NCBI RefSeq assembly: GCF_022605725.1
Contig: NC_065555.1
Coordinates: 26,708,774 to 26,772,773 of the forward strand
Reading direction: 5' to 3'
Source: Anthonomus grandis grandis
Lineage: Eukaryota > Arthropoda > Insecta > Coleoptera > Curculionidae
DNA: 64,000 nt
The position numbers were made by a program, and so were the translations under genes. Positions 12,263 through 22,950 of this stretch are shown piece after piece. Numbering within the stretch: the first letter of the stretch is position 1; the number at the start of each line of letters is the position of its first letter. The notes under the pieces are model-generated. The model saw only the letters and a list, made by a program, of their open reading frames with translations. It had not been told where the DNA came from and searched no databases.

Positions 12263-12385
12263 CAGTGTCCACCATAATGTTCGCTACATATGGGAATTTT
12301 TTTACTTGTAGGATATGGGAAAATGTATTATGCTTGATCAAATGCTCGAATTTCCCATATGTAGCGAATATTATGGTGGACACTA
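12263..12385. mobile_element. 123 bp MITE, AGTGTCCACC termini, TA target
   Basis: Nearly perfect inverted repeats of about 37 bp beginning CAGTGTCCACCATAATGTTC and flanked by TA (12261-12262 and 12386-12387), as in Tc1/mariner-type MITEs. It lies in the first intron of the MADF-BESS gene, just 3' of the transposase. Confidence 0.85.
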
Positions 12386-12613
12386 TATAATTATTAGTAT
12401 TGACAGTAAAACACAAAACTTTTTTTATCTATAAACATCTTTTATTATATGTATGTATATTTTTCAAAACATTGGCTCAATAATTATCAAATTGTGTGTA
12501 AGATTAAAATACAAAAATATGGACACACCTATTAACTAGAAATTCTAAAGCCTCTGTCGTTTTGCCACTCTGTTGTCGTTTTGTCCTTCTTCGCTAAAGA
12601 AATTCGCGAACAT

Positions 12614-13477
12614 TTATCTCATTTCCAAACCAGTTTCATCAGCAAATCCTCCACGTCCTGTTAATGGAGTAATGTTCTTTGACAATGGAATATTTAAATC
12701 ATATCCGTAATAAGATTTATTGTTTTTTTCCAAAAATCTATCTCTTAATAGATTATGAAGACAACAAGTCACCATAATCAACTTATCGCATACTTCTGCT
12801 TTAACAGCTATTGGTGTATAATAGATGCGAAAGACTTGGCACAACAGACCAAATGCATTTTTAGTGACACGTCTGTCCATACACAGTCAGTAGCTGTAAA
12901 TACTTTTTCTTTTATCGCCTCTAGCCGATAACTTGCCGTATGGTTTCATTAAATATCGATGTAACCTAAACGCTTTATCTCCGATTACTACATAAGGTAG
13001 CTTCCTGTTTGTATTAGGTAGAAATTCATCATTTGGAATCATCCTGAATACACCTGATTGCCCATCGGTGAATTAGAAAAAATGGAACTGTCTCCCTCTT
13101 TACCGTAAGCACCAACATCAACAAATAGAAATTTGCAGTTTGCATCGACCATTGCTAACAAAACTATTGAAAAATAATCTTTGTAATTGTAAAATAGGGA
13201 GCCACTATTATTGGCGCAAAAAATTCAAATGTGTTTTTCATCGATTTCTGCAACACAGTTGGGGAAATGCCATTTTTTCCAGACGTCCAACGCTTTTTCC
13301 TTTTAAGTGTTCACTACTACATGGTCGCAAGAAAATCGGTACCAATGTTGAATATAAAACTTCCAGTGTTTTTCTAATAATAACTGAGATGTAGCTGAAT
13401 AAAATGCGGAAGGCAAATGACAGGGATCTAAATGTCTCTCCAGTAGCCAAGAATCTAAAAAATAAAAAATATCTCAT
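12614..13477 (-). pseudogene. Harbinger-2 transposase (HARBI1-like), decayed
   Basis: A PIF/Harbinger transposase. Reading on the minus strand from 13477: FLATGETFRSLSFAFRI and TLVPIFLRPCSSEHL, then a frameshift near 13265 to a frame with WHFPNC and EIDEKH (catalytic Asp region) and NSGSLFYNYKDYFSIV. Then come VIGDKAF (second Asp) and, at 12880-12614, RRVTKNAFGLL (the usual RR..E.AFG; the expected Glu is Lys here) and LIMVTCCLHNLLRD. There are several stops. The N-terminus is short and a start codon was not seen. It lies antisense inside the first intron of the MADF-BESS gene of the same element. Confidence 0.75.
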
Positions 13478-14566
13478 AAACTCTAGGTTTCTAGTTCCTA
13501 CTTATATAAAGATATTTGAGAATTTTTTTTACTCGAAGAATGCAAAATTCGCTGGAAAAATATTCGCGATAATTACTTTAAAAATAAAAGAAAGCAAAAG
13601 TTAGGAACTGGTTCGGCGGCATCATCCCGACCTACCAAGTGGACACTGTTGGAACATTTGAAATGTTTAGAATTGGTGAAGACTGAACGAAGGTATGATA
13701 CTTTTTTGTGTATGGATAAATTTTATTTTTAAACTAATTGTAGGCGACTTCAAAACTTTGATGAGAGTCAAAATGACAATAATTTACAGTCACAAACTTT
13801 TGATGATAATACGACCGATTCAGAATTACAGATAGATAACGAAATTGATGACGTCGCATCATCGGAATCTATCGATTTGAATATACCTAAAAAAAGATCA
13901 AAACCAAATATGGGCACAAGTCGATCAAATACTCCCAGGAGTAAATCAAACACTACATTACTATCAGGAAGATTTGTTAAATGCACAACAGCAAAATCAA
14001 AACTACTGCAAAATTTAGAAGAAAGGTCAAAAGAACGCATGGGAATGTATTCGAAACTGGTAATTAATCAGAATGAAGACAAAGTTGATTTGTTTATGAG
14101 GAGTATGGGTCTAATGTTAAAGAAATTACCTCCTAATTTAATTAATGAAGCAAAATTAAAAATTTTGACCATAATAATAAATCTCCAGGCATCAATGACT
14201 AATCCAGAGCAGCCACAAAATCCCTGTTCACCAGTGCAAATGACTTCAAGTCCTCAACAAGTGGTATATTTTTAAATGCCAGGTCAACTAGAAGATATTC
14301 CAAATGAATCAGTTAACACTCCTCAACCATCAACATCTTTAGTGAACCCACAGGACAACTACACAACGAAAAACAAATATTTCCAACTATGAAGAATATA
14401 TTTTTTTTAGATACAGAATTGCATTGTTTGAGTTTTCTTGGTGATGATAAATAGTTTTTGTTCTCATTTAAAATTTTTCAAAAAACGTGTCTTACATTAG
14501 TGTCAGAGCCAATTTTTCTTCTGGAGAAATAGGAGTTTTTACTCTGTTTGTGAAATCGCACCTTTA

Positions 14567-15178
14567 GTTGACTGGAAGAAGCGTTTCTCATTTAATCCTC
14601 TTAACTGTTTACACTTTTTTGTGAGGTTCAATATAGAGCTTTCAGATGATAATATATCATCATCACCATCATCCAGCCTTCTGTGTCCAAAATTGAACAT
14701 AGGCCTTCTCTAAATTATTTCATTTGTTAAGGTAAAATGAAAATCCTGCAGTCTCCTTCCACTTATTTATTAAGCATATAGTTACTTAAAATTCCCTACA
14801 TATTTCGGACAAAGTGGTGTCCATCGTGTTATATGATTTGATATTATTTTATATTTTATGGTCAGCTTGGTAGTCAAAAGAAATCTTCAAAGTTATCAAA
14901 AATAGTGAGTTTTAATTTGTGAAACTTGGCAGCCTTTATATATGGGATCATTGAAACCGTATGTACATATTGAATTTACCCATAACTAATCTTATATTTT
15001 GGAAAACCATTATTTAGACATACATAAAATAATATAAATGAGCTAAACGCTGAATAATCCCTAGTATTTGGCTATTGTTCTGCTGTTGGAATTGGAATTA
15101 CATAGATTTACACTAGTATAGCAAACCATACACTAGAGGATTTGTTAAATATATTGCATTATTTTTGTTGTTGTTTTT
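14567..15178. other. non-coding; short insect-repeat-like motif
   Basis: Near 14655-14715, CATCATCACCATCATCCAGC followed by a degenerate GTCCA..TTGAACATAGGCCT resembles a dispersed repeat common in insects (recalled, not checked). Otherwise nothing is recognised up to the LINE-A leader. Confidence 0.35.
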
Positions 15179-15770
15179 TTGGTTTTGCAAATTATGGAGA
15201 ATAAGTCTCTTGTTGATTTAATACAGAGCTTAGTAAGTAGCAACGAAGAAATAAAAAATCTAGTGAGAGAGCAGAAGACTGAGATCGCCGAAGAATTAAA
15301 ATTATTAAGAAAGGAGCTATTGGGGGATTTATTAAAAGTTAAAGAGGAAAACAAAGCCCTTAAGGTAGAGGTCCAACAGCTTAAAGAAAAGCTGAATAAA
15401 GTTAAAAGAGAGTCAAAAAGATACAAATTGATTATTCACGGTCTTGAAGAGGGCAAGGACGAAATCTCGGACCTTGGTACTAGTTTGAATATTATTAACA
15501 GCAAATTAGAAGTTGAATGCAGATTTTCTGACGTAAGAAATTTCTTTCGTTTAGGTCAACCCTCAGCTCAAAAGCATCGAGCAGCTTCATTAGAGGTGGT
15601 GAACTACTTTTTGAAAAAAGAAACTCTTAAGAATTCTAAGAAATTAAAGGGGACACAAATTTGGAGGAGGCATACATTAGGAATAAAGTGATATTTATAA
15701 ACGGACAAAGCAGGACCCCGCAAGACCTGAAAAAAGAAGAAGCTACGCAGCTTCTTCCTTTAAACTAAAG
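15179..15770 (+). pseudogene. LINE-A ORF1, coiled-coil nucleic-acid-binding protein, frameshifted
   Basis: ORF1 proteins of Jockey/CR1-group LINEs bind the element RNA. The main frame starts near 15179-15194. Residues about 15-85 are a Lys/Glu/Leu-rich coiled coil (LKVKEENKALKVEVQQLKEK), followed by an RNA-binding-like region containing IHGLEE and FFRLGQ. It ends at 15691. A frameshift near 15660 leads to a second open stretch (VIFINGQSR) ending near 15767. No zinc knuckle is seen. It precedes the ORF2 remnants in the same orientation. Confidence 0.7.
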
Positions 15771-16124
15771 ACGTGATGTCTTTAGTTTCAACGTCCACCA
15801 ACGTATCCGACTCCTAAACGAATAACTTCTAGGAGCAATAGCAAGAATCCTAATCATCCCCTAAAAAGAACCCTTAGAAGTGGAAGTGTGAGTAGTAATA
15901 AATGTAATAAGGTGTCAGATAAAAATTAAAAACTTACTTCTGATTATTTAAGACAGTTTTTTGGGTAGGTATAGGGTAGATTTTTAAAGTATTTTAAGTT
16001 TTCTAAATGTTTAAGTATTTTGGTCTATTGTCGTATTTTTTTTTAATTCTCACTAAGGTTCTCTATTAAAATGTCTCTTGTTGTTTCTCATACTTTCATT
16101 ACATACATAACATACGTTCCTTAC

Positions 16125-17697
16125 ATGCTAACTTTGCAAGTTTTAAAAATTATGTTTTTGATGCTGATTCGGACATTGTTGGGGCGACAGAAACTTGGTT
16201 GCACCCAAGTATAGATAGTTCAGATATTTGTGTTGAAGGCTACAATATTTCTAGATGTGATCGGCTGGGCAGACGTGGTGGTGGAGTGGCCTTCTACATA
16301 AAATCTAATATTTCTTTTGAAATTGTGAGTACGTTATCACTTGATTTTATTAAATGTATTTGGATTAGGATTAAGTTACGTAATGATAATGCTGTTATAG
16401 GAAATGTCTACAGACCACCAAATTCCAATATAGACCAATTCTATTTGCATTTAGAGGATATTTTGGCTAACTTATATACTCTATCTGAGAACATTGTATG
16501 TACTGGTGATTTTATCATTGATTTTCTAAAATTTTTAGATAATATTAAATGCTTAGAGTCAATAACGGACATATTGGCCTTACCCAAGTAATAAATGAAG
16601 CAACTCATATAAACCCTGCTTCAGTATCCTCAATTTATTTAATATTTACAAACATTGAATGCATACAAGAGCCCGGAGTACACAATGTACATCTTTCTGA
16701 TAATTTTCCCGTGTTTCTAAAATTTAAATTTCAAATTAAAGAGCAGTATCCAGTGGTATTTACTTTTCGTTCTTTAAATAAAATAAATCTATTTTCAATA
16801 CGATCTCGAATCATTGCCATGGGCACATATTTATGAGTTGCGTGATCAACGAAAAAGTGGAATTTTTCCTCCTGCAACCAACTCTTTTTGACAGACATGC
16901 AACTATTAAAACCTTTAAACGCAATCGTAACTACAAATACGTTCCCTGGATAACTGAAAATATAAGGCTTCTTCAGAAATTACGAAATAGAGCGTTAGGA
17001 AACTTTAAAACTACAAGACAGCCAGCGGCCTATGATTTTTATAAGAAATTGCGCAATTTCACGACGGCAGCGATTCGTAATGAGAAAAAAGCCTTTTTAC
17101 GGACAAAATTTAATTCCAATTTATCAAGTAGGGAAACCTGGGCAGAACTGAAAAAACTTAATGTTGTTAAAAATAGACAAAAGAACATTACTTCAGAATT
17201 ATGTGAAGTAAACTTAATTAATAATTTTTTTACTTTGAACTGTACTAATCCGTATCAAGCAAATCAGAATCTACTGCAGTTTTATGATAATAATTCAGTT
17301 GAAAATTTGAACATGCTTTTCAATTGCAAGAAATAACCGAAATCGAGTTAATAAGAATTATTCTTTCCATGAAAAGTAAAGCATATGATTGTAATGAGCT
17401 TAATATTATTTTAATTCAGATTTGTTGTCCATTTATTGTCCCCTTTGTGCTTCACATAATAAACGAATGTTTGAAAAATTCAGTATTTCCAAATCTGTGG
17501 AAACACGCCTTAGTCACGCCTTTGGCCAAAATAGCTCAACCAAAGGAACTTAAAGATCTCTGATCAATAAGCATTCTTTCCGTTCTTTCTAAAATTCTCG
17601 AAAAAGTTGCAAATAATCAAGCTTGAGTATTTTTGAGCAGTCATGAAATTTTGCCACTCAAACAATCAGGGTTTCAAGGTTATCAAAAATTACATAT
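16125..17697 (+). pseudogene. LINE-A ORF2, endonuclease and start of reverse transcriptase
   Basis: ORF2 nicks the target and reverse-transcribes the element. Apurinic-endonuclease-like motifs are seen in order: GATETWLHP (16175-16205), RRGGGVAFYI, GNVYRPPNS, TGDFIIDF and, after a frameshift near 16545, LSDNFPVF. A linker follows (16833-17336), then the RT beginning, with SMKSKAYDCNELNI and VFPNLWKHALVTPL. An in-frame stop interrupts the following ISILPVLSKILEK block. The sequence stops resembling RT after KQSGFQG near 17690, so the catalytic palm (the YADD box) is absent. At least four frame breaks. Confidence 0.8.
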
Positions 17698-19062
17698 TGT
17701 TACGTGTGTAATGTCCTACTTATAATAGGCAGGTACATAATTTTGGCCATATTAATCAAAATAATCAGAGGTCAAACTTCATTTGTTTTAAGTAATATCA
17801 TTTCATCAAATTAATTAGTGCTAAATAAAAACAGATGTTGATTTCCATATATAGTCACAATAATATCTGTCGGTATACCCACCTCAATATACCTCGTATT
17901 TCTATTATAAGAAGGCCTTCTAAAAAATCACTTTTAATGTGCCGACTGGTACCTATTTCTTAATCTAAGCAAGAAAAACAACATTTTGAATATATCTATA
18001 AACTAAAACTCAAACCTTACATAATGTGAACGGCTTCAAGCAAAAGACGAAAACAATGAACAAATATCTGATTAGTCATTATTAAATTGACAGTAAAAAA
18101 ATAGCAATAAAGATGCCACGGATAACCAATTACAATGGAATTAGTTTGCATTGGTTACGCATTACCTATTTGAAATAACTCGCACCGCTTGTTTTCCAAT
18201 TTTATTATGCTCTCAAATACAAAAACATAATTAGTAGGCGACTTGTTGATGTTTACAAAAAACTATTTTGCGCTTTACCTTTGAATATGCTTATTGTTTT
18301 TTGATGCCATTCTTGAATTATGGCCATCAAATGTTTACAATTTTAACCTTTAAGCCTTTCAAATTTTTGCATTTTTACTATAGAGTGTGTTCAATAGTGT
18401 TTATGCAATTACCCTGATTTGCAGTCAGTTAGTCACCTTTGACTTCTCTCGTTTTAGTTTTGGCGAGGACCTGGTCAGGTAGAAAATAACTCCAAGGTAT
18501 TTGGCCTGATTGGTAAAAAAAACTGTAGGTTTTAGCAGAATAGGATTTTAGTATAGTTTGTTTTTTGTAAAGGTTTTGGTTTTCCATGAATTTACTTGGA
18601 GGCTCTATTTCTCCATCTAGCCTAACTAAGATATTACTAAAGACAAGCAGTAATCTAATTTTATTTCTAGATTTATTTACCATATGGCTACATTAAATGC
18701 AATATTGCGTTCATCCCACTTTAAGGGTCAGATATATAGAAGAAGCATTTTATACATTATATGAAAAACTTCCAGTAAGGCTCGTAGATTAATCCTGGAA
18801 AATTCTTTTAATTATTTTCGCATGAGTAGAGAGACGTTTGATTATTTAGTGGACCGATTAAAAGAGTCTATATGCCATCAAGATACATAAATAAGATAAT
18901 GTGTACCACCAACCGGTGAACCGGTGTGACCGGAAATGGTCTCAATAACATTAAGGTACTAGTATATTAATATTTTATTTTCCAAAATATACCTAGCATT
19001 ATAGTGCAGTAATTATTCCAAAAAATCATTAAGGTCTCGAGAGAAACGAAGACGTATGTATA
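17698..19062. other. AT-rich block replacing the LINE-A RT core
   Basis: This sits where LINE-A should encode its RT palm and thumb. Apart from the Harbinger-like fragment at 18790-18890, nothing is recognised. Its ends were not defined, so it is either an insertion with loss of LINE sequence or a rearrangement. Confidence 0.45.
18790..18890 (+). pseudogene. Harbinger-like transposase N-terminal fragment
   Basis: A short frame reads NYFRMSRETFDYLVDRLKES followed by a stop, matching the usual HARBI1 N-terminal block (FRM....F..LL..+...I..QDT). No other part of the gene is near. Identification rests on about 25 residues. Confidence 0.5.
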
Positions 19063-19137
19063 TTTGTTGAGGGACTAAAAAATCCCATTACACTTAAGTG
19101 TTATTCTAAACAGGTGACTTTGTGAAGCTCTCGTCTT
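19063..19137 (+). pseudogene. LINE-A ORF2 fragment left of the LINE-B insertion
   Basis: Reading toward the 12 bp repeat AGCTCTCGTCTT (19126-19137) gives LCEALVLS, which continues at 21890 as SHCYYFNFVYG. This is the C-terminal block of Jockey/CR1-type ORF2 (usually ..SLVLSH.DYC..VYG). The LINE-B element separates the two halves. Confidence 0.65.
19126..19137. repeat. target-site duplication of LINE-B, left copy
   Basis: AGCTCTCGTCTT, identical to 21878-21889. The two copies bracket LINE-B and lie inside the LINE-A reading frame. Confidence 0.9.
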
Positions 19138-19219
19138 GAATTGAATTGACGAAACAGTGGGCTGCCAAGGCAGTCGTGCATATAGGTCTCCTGATGGACC
19201 CGTCATGCCTCACCGGGGG

Positions 19220-20040
19220 TTACCAGAGCCCAACGGCCTTAGAGAAACCGATAAGGCTCTCTGGTCTGAAGGACTTAAAGTCGCTCGGTACACTGAAAGT
19301 GTTACCCAAGTATTTGAACCTGTCGCGCGTGAGTGCTGGGCACTTCCCGACTACATGGTCAACGGTTTTATTCTTCTCACAGCACCATCGGCATTCCGGG
19401 TTGTCCGCAATACCGATAGTATGGAGATGGCTTCTTAAGTGCCAGTGACCGGTTAAAAGACCTGTCACTAGCCGAATTTCGCGTCTTTTTAGGCGTAGTA
19501 GATTTTTGGTGAGACAGGCAGAGGATCCACCTATGTGCGCTTTGGCCTGTCTCATACCAGGGGACTCAGTCCATCTTCGGTGGGTCCACTTGTCCAGCAG
19601 ACTCTTTATTGACGCGACCGCAACGCATTTGGCGATACCAACTACGGGTTTCGGCCCCATCGGCACATTTGCGAATCCCAGTCTGGCAAGAGAGTCCGCT
19701 TCCTCATTACCTGCATGGCCTGCCTGGCCAGGTATCCAGACGAGCTGGACCCTGCATTCAACCTGTACCAGTTTTTTCAGGACTTTTATGCACTCTAGTA
19801 CAAGCTTGGAGCTTACCTTTGCGGCCGTGATAGCCCTAATGGCAGCTCTGCTCTCCGAGCATATTGGTACGACTGTATTGCGGTGTCCGTGCTTAGGATT
19901 TTCTGTCCGCATTTTAATACAGCGAATACTTCGACCTGGAAGACAGTGGCGTGCTCCCCCAGCGAGTATGCCCTACTGGTATGTGGGATCCCACCACAAA
20001 GCCCTGATCCAGCTCTGTTATTCATTCTGGAGCCATCTGT
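19220..20040 (-). pseudogene. LINE-B RNase H and C-terminal zinc-knuckle region
   Basis: RNase H removes the RNA template strand. In order on the minus strand: SGLCGGIPHTSRAYSL and FQVEVFAV (catalytic Glu), a frame break near 19880, then PICSESRAAIRAI (Asp expected in the DS pair is Glu here), LVWIPGQAGHAGNEEADSLA (last catalytic Asp), ETR-type LVTGLLTGHWHLRSHLHTIG and the terminal CRWCCEKNKTVDHVVGKCP (C-C-H-C). It ends at 19220. Two frames are needed. Confidence 0.8.
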
Positions 20041-20247
20041 GTACTAGATGGTCCCCCTATTTAGCAATGCAGGTCTGTTGGAATGCTGCCACTCCTCTCT
20101 ACCTGCAATGTGCGTCACGAATCCCTCGCAGTCCACAGTCACTGGAGCCATGCAGTCACTGTCCATCAGAAGGAGAGGACATTCCTGTATGGCCCGTGAC
20201 CAAATTTTTGCGTGACCGTTCTCGCCAGCACGTAGTTCGCCGAGGAC

Positions 20248-20664
20248 CTATAGCCTGTACGCAGTCCTCATTGCCTTGAATTGCATAACGAGATCCAGAG
20301 GCGGAAAGCTCAGCAGAGTCTCAAGCGCTCTAGTTATCGCCGTCCGCATGGAACCCGTTATGCTGAGACATGCAAGACGTTGGACTCTGTCCAGTTGAGC
20401 ACGAATTTTCGCTTTCTCCGTACATGGCCACCAAACGATAGCCCCGTATGTGAGAAGAGGTCTCACAATGCGCGAGTAGATCCAGTGGAGGATCTTAGGA
20501 GACAGACCCCAGGTATTGCCGAAAGCCCGCCTGCAGGCCCATAGCGCGCAGGTGGCCTTCTTCATTCTGGTGTCTGCATGATCGTACCAGGAGAGTTTGG
20601 GATCTAACTTGATAGGCCAGCATTGTTTAAAAGATTTATCAGGCTGTCGACCACAAGGCACCAC
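20248..20664 (-). pseudogene. LINE-B post-RT region
   Basis: Contains KLDPKLSWYDH, ALWACRRAFGNTWGL, RPLLTYGAIVWWP and RVQRLACLSITGSMRT followed by ALETLLSFPPLDL, the standard blocks between RT and RNase H of RNase-H-bearing LINEs. It joins the RT frame through a deletion at about 20620-20640. Confidence 0.8.
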
Positions 20665-21877
20665 AAGGTAGAGGACAATACTTCTCCCTACGGGCAGTCC
20701 CTAGCCGCCAACGTTTCGACAATCTCGTTGTTGAGCTGGGCAGATACATGACGTTTCGAGAGCATGGCCTCTATCCAGCTAACCAAACGGGGTTCTGAGC
20801 CGCGGCTCTCGAGTGCTTGGCAGATTAATGCAAAAAGGGTGTTGTCGAACGCCCCTTCAATGTCTAGAAACGCACCCAGACAGGCCTTGCCACTACCCAG
20901 AGCACCCTCCACCTTCCTAACGAGGTGGTGTAGGGCCAGGTCCGTGGATTTGCCCGCCTGATAGGCGTATTGGTGCACATGCAGTGGTTTGTTGACCAGG
21001 ATGCTTTCCTTAAGGTATCGATCAATCAGCCTCTCCATCGCCTTTAGCATAAAGCTGGTAAGGCTGATAGGTCGGTACGATTTGGGATCTGTAAAATCGC
21101 TTTTTCCGGGTTTCGGAATGAAGACGACTTTCACTTGACGCCAACACTTTGGGACGTAGCCCTGAGCAAGGGACGACCTGAATAGTCTGACTATGTGTGG
21201 GGTTAGTACTTGTAACCCGTTTTGCAAAAGGCATGGATATAATCCATCCATGCCCGGAGATTTGAAGAGGGGGAATGTCTTGATTGCCCATTTCACCCTC
21301 TCGTAGGTAATTATTCTTCTAGTAGTCTCGAACTCTAAGCGAATCGGAGTCCGAGAACAGCTAGGAGGATCGCAAGATGATTTGGAGTCTGGGAAGTGAG
21401 TGCGCAGCATGATCTCCAGTGACTCCCGCTCATTGGTAGTAAAGCCGCCATCTGGAAGTGACAGCGACTCCAATTTAGTTCCAGGTTCCTTGGACAGTAC
21501 TTTGCACAGTTGTGCTGCGAATGGTGTGTTTTCAACGTCATCGCAAACCGCCTCCAGCACTGTCTTTTGGAGTCCCTGAGTGTCTTTTTGTATTGCCTTT
21601 GAGCTGCGTGGAACGTATCCCAGTCAGTGGCAAGCCCTGCGAAGGAGCCGACGCGTAGTGTCACGGTGCTTTTCCGTGTTCCTGTTCCACCAGGCATTCT
21701 TGGCATTGGCGGGTCTCCATCTGAGGGGACAGCTGCCCTCGAATGCCGCGACTATTGCACGAGTCAGGTTGACAGTCCCGATCTTTGTGTCGGCCGGAAG
21801 TGTGTACCTTGCCGGCATTTCCGTAAGTCCACCGACTAATTCCTCTCGAAAGTGGTCCCAGTCAGTGCACCTTGGGT
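20640..21877 (-). pseudogene. LINE-B reverse transcriptase, catalytic box deleted
   Basis: RT blocks in order: FKSPGMDGLYPCLLQ, KVVFIPKPGKSDFTDPKSYR with PISLTSFMLKAMERLIDRYL, HQYAYQAGKSTDLALHHLV and FLDIEGAFDN (first catalytic Asp). The next block should be GCPQGG; it reads RDCP followed by a stop at about 20698, then WCLVVDSLINLLNNAG. The sequence then jumps straight to KLDPKLSW. The xADD box with the two catalytic Asp residues and about 80-100 residues around it are absent. Upstream of 21560 the linker is open in another frame (MPGGTGTRK), so there is also a frame break. Cannot be active. Confidence 0.85.
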
Positions 21878-22350
21878 AGCTCTCGTCTTATCGCATTGTT
21901 ATTATTTTAATTTTGTATATGGATCATGTCTTGATGTTTCCAGTAGGTACAAACTGCAAAAAATACAAAATTCTTGCAATAGCTTTATTTATGGTTTAAG
22001 AAGACAGGATCACGTAACTTGTAAGCTAAAAGAATTAAACTGGCTCAATGTGCAAAATAGGGAAAAACTTTATTATTGTTGTTTGTTGTTTAAACTTTTA
22101 AAAACCAATTATCCAGCCTACTTACGTAATAAACTTAAAACAGGAATCTCTAGATATAACCGAACAACACGCACGGTTTTAAAATTTGATATACCCCGTC
22201 ACAGCACTGCAATTTTTCAAAGGTATTTTGTGTGCATGAAAACTAATAAATACATAATAATATAATATTAGTGAGTGTAATGTTAGTGATGTTAACAAGT
22301 CTTTTCAAAGATTCAAAAATAGATTAAAAACAGTATTGGTTAAAAGTCAA
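21878..22350 (+). pseudogene. LINE-A ORF2 C-terminal end
   Basis: Starts with the right TSD copy (21878-21889) in the frame ALVLSH, then VYGSCLDVSSR, KIQNSCNSFIYGLR, ELNWLNVQNREKLYYCCLLF and YLRNKL, the C-terminal blocks of Jockey/CR1-type ORF2. It continues past a stop at 22263-22265 with a degenerate end (FKRFKNRLKT) near 22300-22350. Confidence 0.8.
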
Positions 22351-22740
22351 TAATAAAATAGAGAACTTAATGATTGTGTTCAATTTAGGAACAATTTTAA
22401 TTTTATTTCATCAATTTATTTGTTTTTGGATCGTTCTTCTACTTTTATTTTATTTATATTGCTATTAATGTAAAATATAATTTTTTTTAAGTATTTGTAT
22501 TGTTAAGTCAAGTCGGTCATGCGCTAGGTAGGTTTTTTTTTATTTTTTTAAGTCTATATTTTTGTTTGATTTTTTTGTATATTAACTTAGTTAAATATTT
22601 TCTGTATGTTTTATTTGCTTTTTTAAAAGTAGTTATTATAATTTTATAATAATTTGTAATTTTATGTGTACTCGGTTAAGTTAGCAGCATTTGCTGCCCT
22701 TCGCCGAGTATAAAATAAAGGCCTAATTTATCTATTTATT
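22351..22740 (+). other. LINE-A 3' UTR with stem-loop and T-rich repeat tail
   Basis: Contains nested inverted repeats: outer TACTCGG (22669-22675) with CCGAGTA (22704-22710), inner GCAGC-ATTT-GCTGC (22684-22697). These are followed by ATAAAATAAAGG and a TTTATTTTATT tail. A 3' hairpin just before a simple repeat tail is typical of LINEs whose RT recognises the RNA end. Confidence 0.65.
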
Positions 22741-22950
22741 TTATTTTATTAAAAAGAAGCTCAAAAATTATGAGCCGTTAATATGCGTTAAGCCAATTTG
22801 ATCGGTAGGTGGTTCAGATCAGAAAGTAAACCAAACGTGGTCTCTTCAACAAAGGAATCTGTAGATTCACCGGAACTCAAAAAATTACGTCTTAAATAAA
22901 TAAAAATAAATTTAATATAAAAAAATAAGGATTGCTCGGAAGCCTTCCCT

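Larger units (their letters stand above)
11978..14391 (+). pseudogene. Harbinger-2 MADF-BESS DNA-binding protein
   Basis: MADF-BESS proteins are sequence-specific DNA binders. In Harbinger elements such a protein replaces or acts as the Myb-like partner. Exon 1 starts at ATG 11978 (AEDEILIYQVREYP...DY) and runs to a donor GTAAGT near 12133. Exon 2, about 13515-13692, completes the MADF domain (CKIRWKNIRDNY, then TKWTLLEHL) and ends at a gt donor after ERR. Exon 3 starts at 13742 and carries a Ser/Thr-rich linker and a BESS motif (FMRSMGLMLKKLPP at about 14094-14135). Breaks: an in-frame TAA in exon 1 after the conserved Trp (about 12100) and another in exon 3 at 14273-14275, after which the same frame stays open to 14391. 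The exon 1/2 boundary is not fixed exactly. Confidence 0.75.
11751..14563. mobile_element. Harbinger-2, complete 2.8 kb element, TSD TTA
   Basis: The left terminus AGGTGTGATTTC and the inverted right terminus (GAAATCGCACCT) match at 11 of 12 positions. TTA is duplicated outside (11748-11750 and 14564-14566), the 3 bp TWA target expected for PIF/Harbinger. The element contains a MADF-BESS gene on + and a transposase on - lying inside the first MADF-BESS intron, plus a small TA-flanked MITE. Confidence 0.8.
19138..21877 (-). mobile_element. LINE-B, 5'-truncated non-LTR retrotransposon with RNase H
   Basis: A minus-strand LINE of 2.74 kb bounded by a 12 bp target duplication. Its 3' tail (at 19138) is a short CAATTCAATTC repeat. 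The endonuclease is missing, as expected from 5' truncation. It encodes RT, a C-terminal region, RNase H and a CCHC-like end. It is GC-richer than its surroundings. The RNase H and the style of the C-terminal blocks suggest the LOA/I-like group. The clade call is from memory of motifs only. Confidence 0.85.

Noticed and set aside
19506..20279. 257-codon open frame on the plus strand
   Set aside because: It is the antisense shadow of the RNase H and post-RT region of LINE-B, whose minus-strand motifs are clear.
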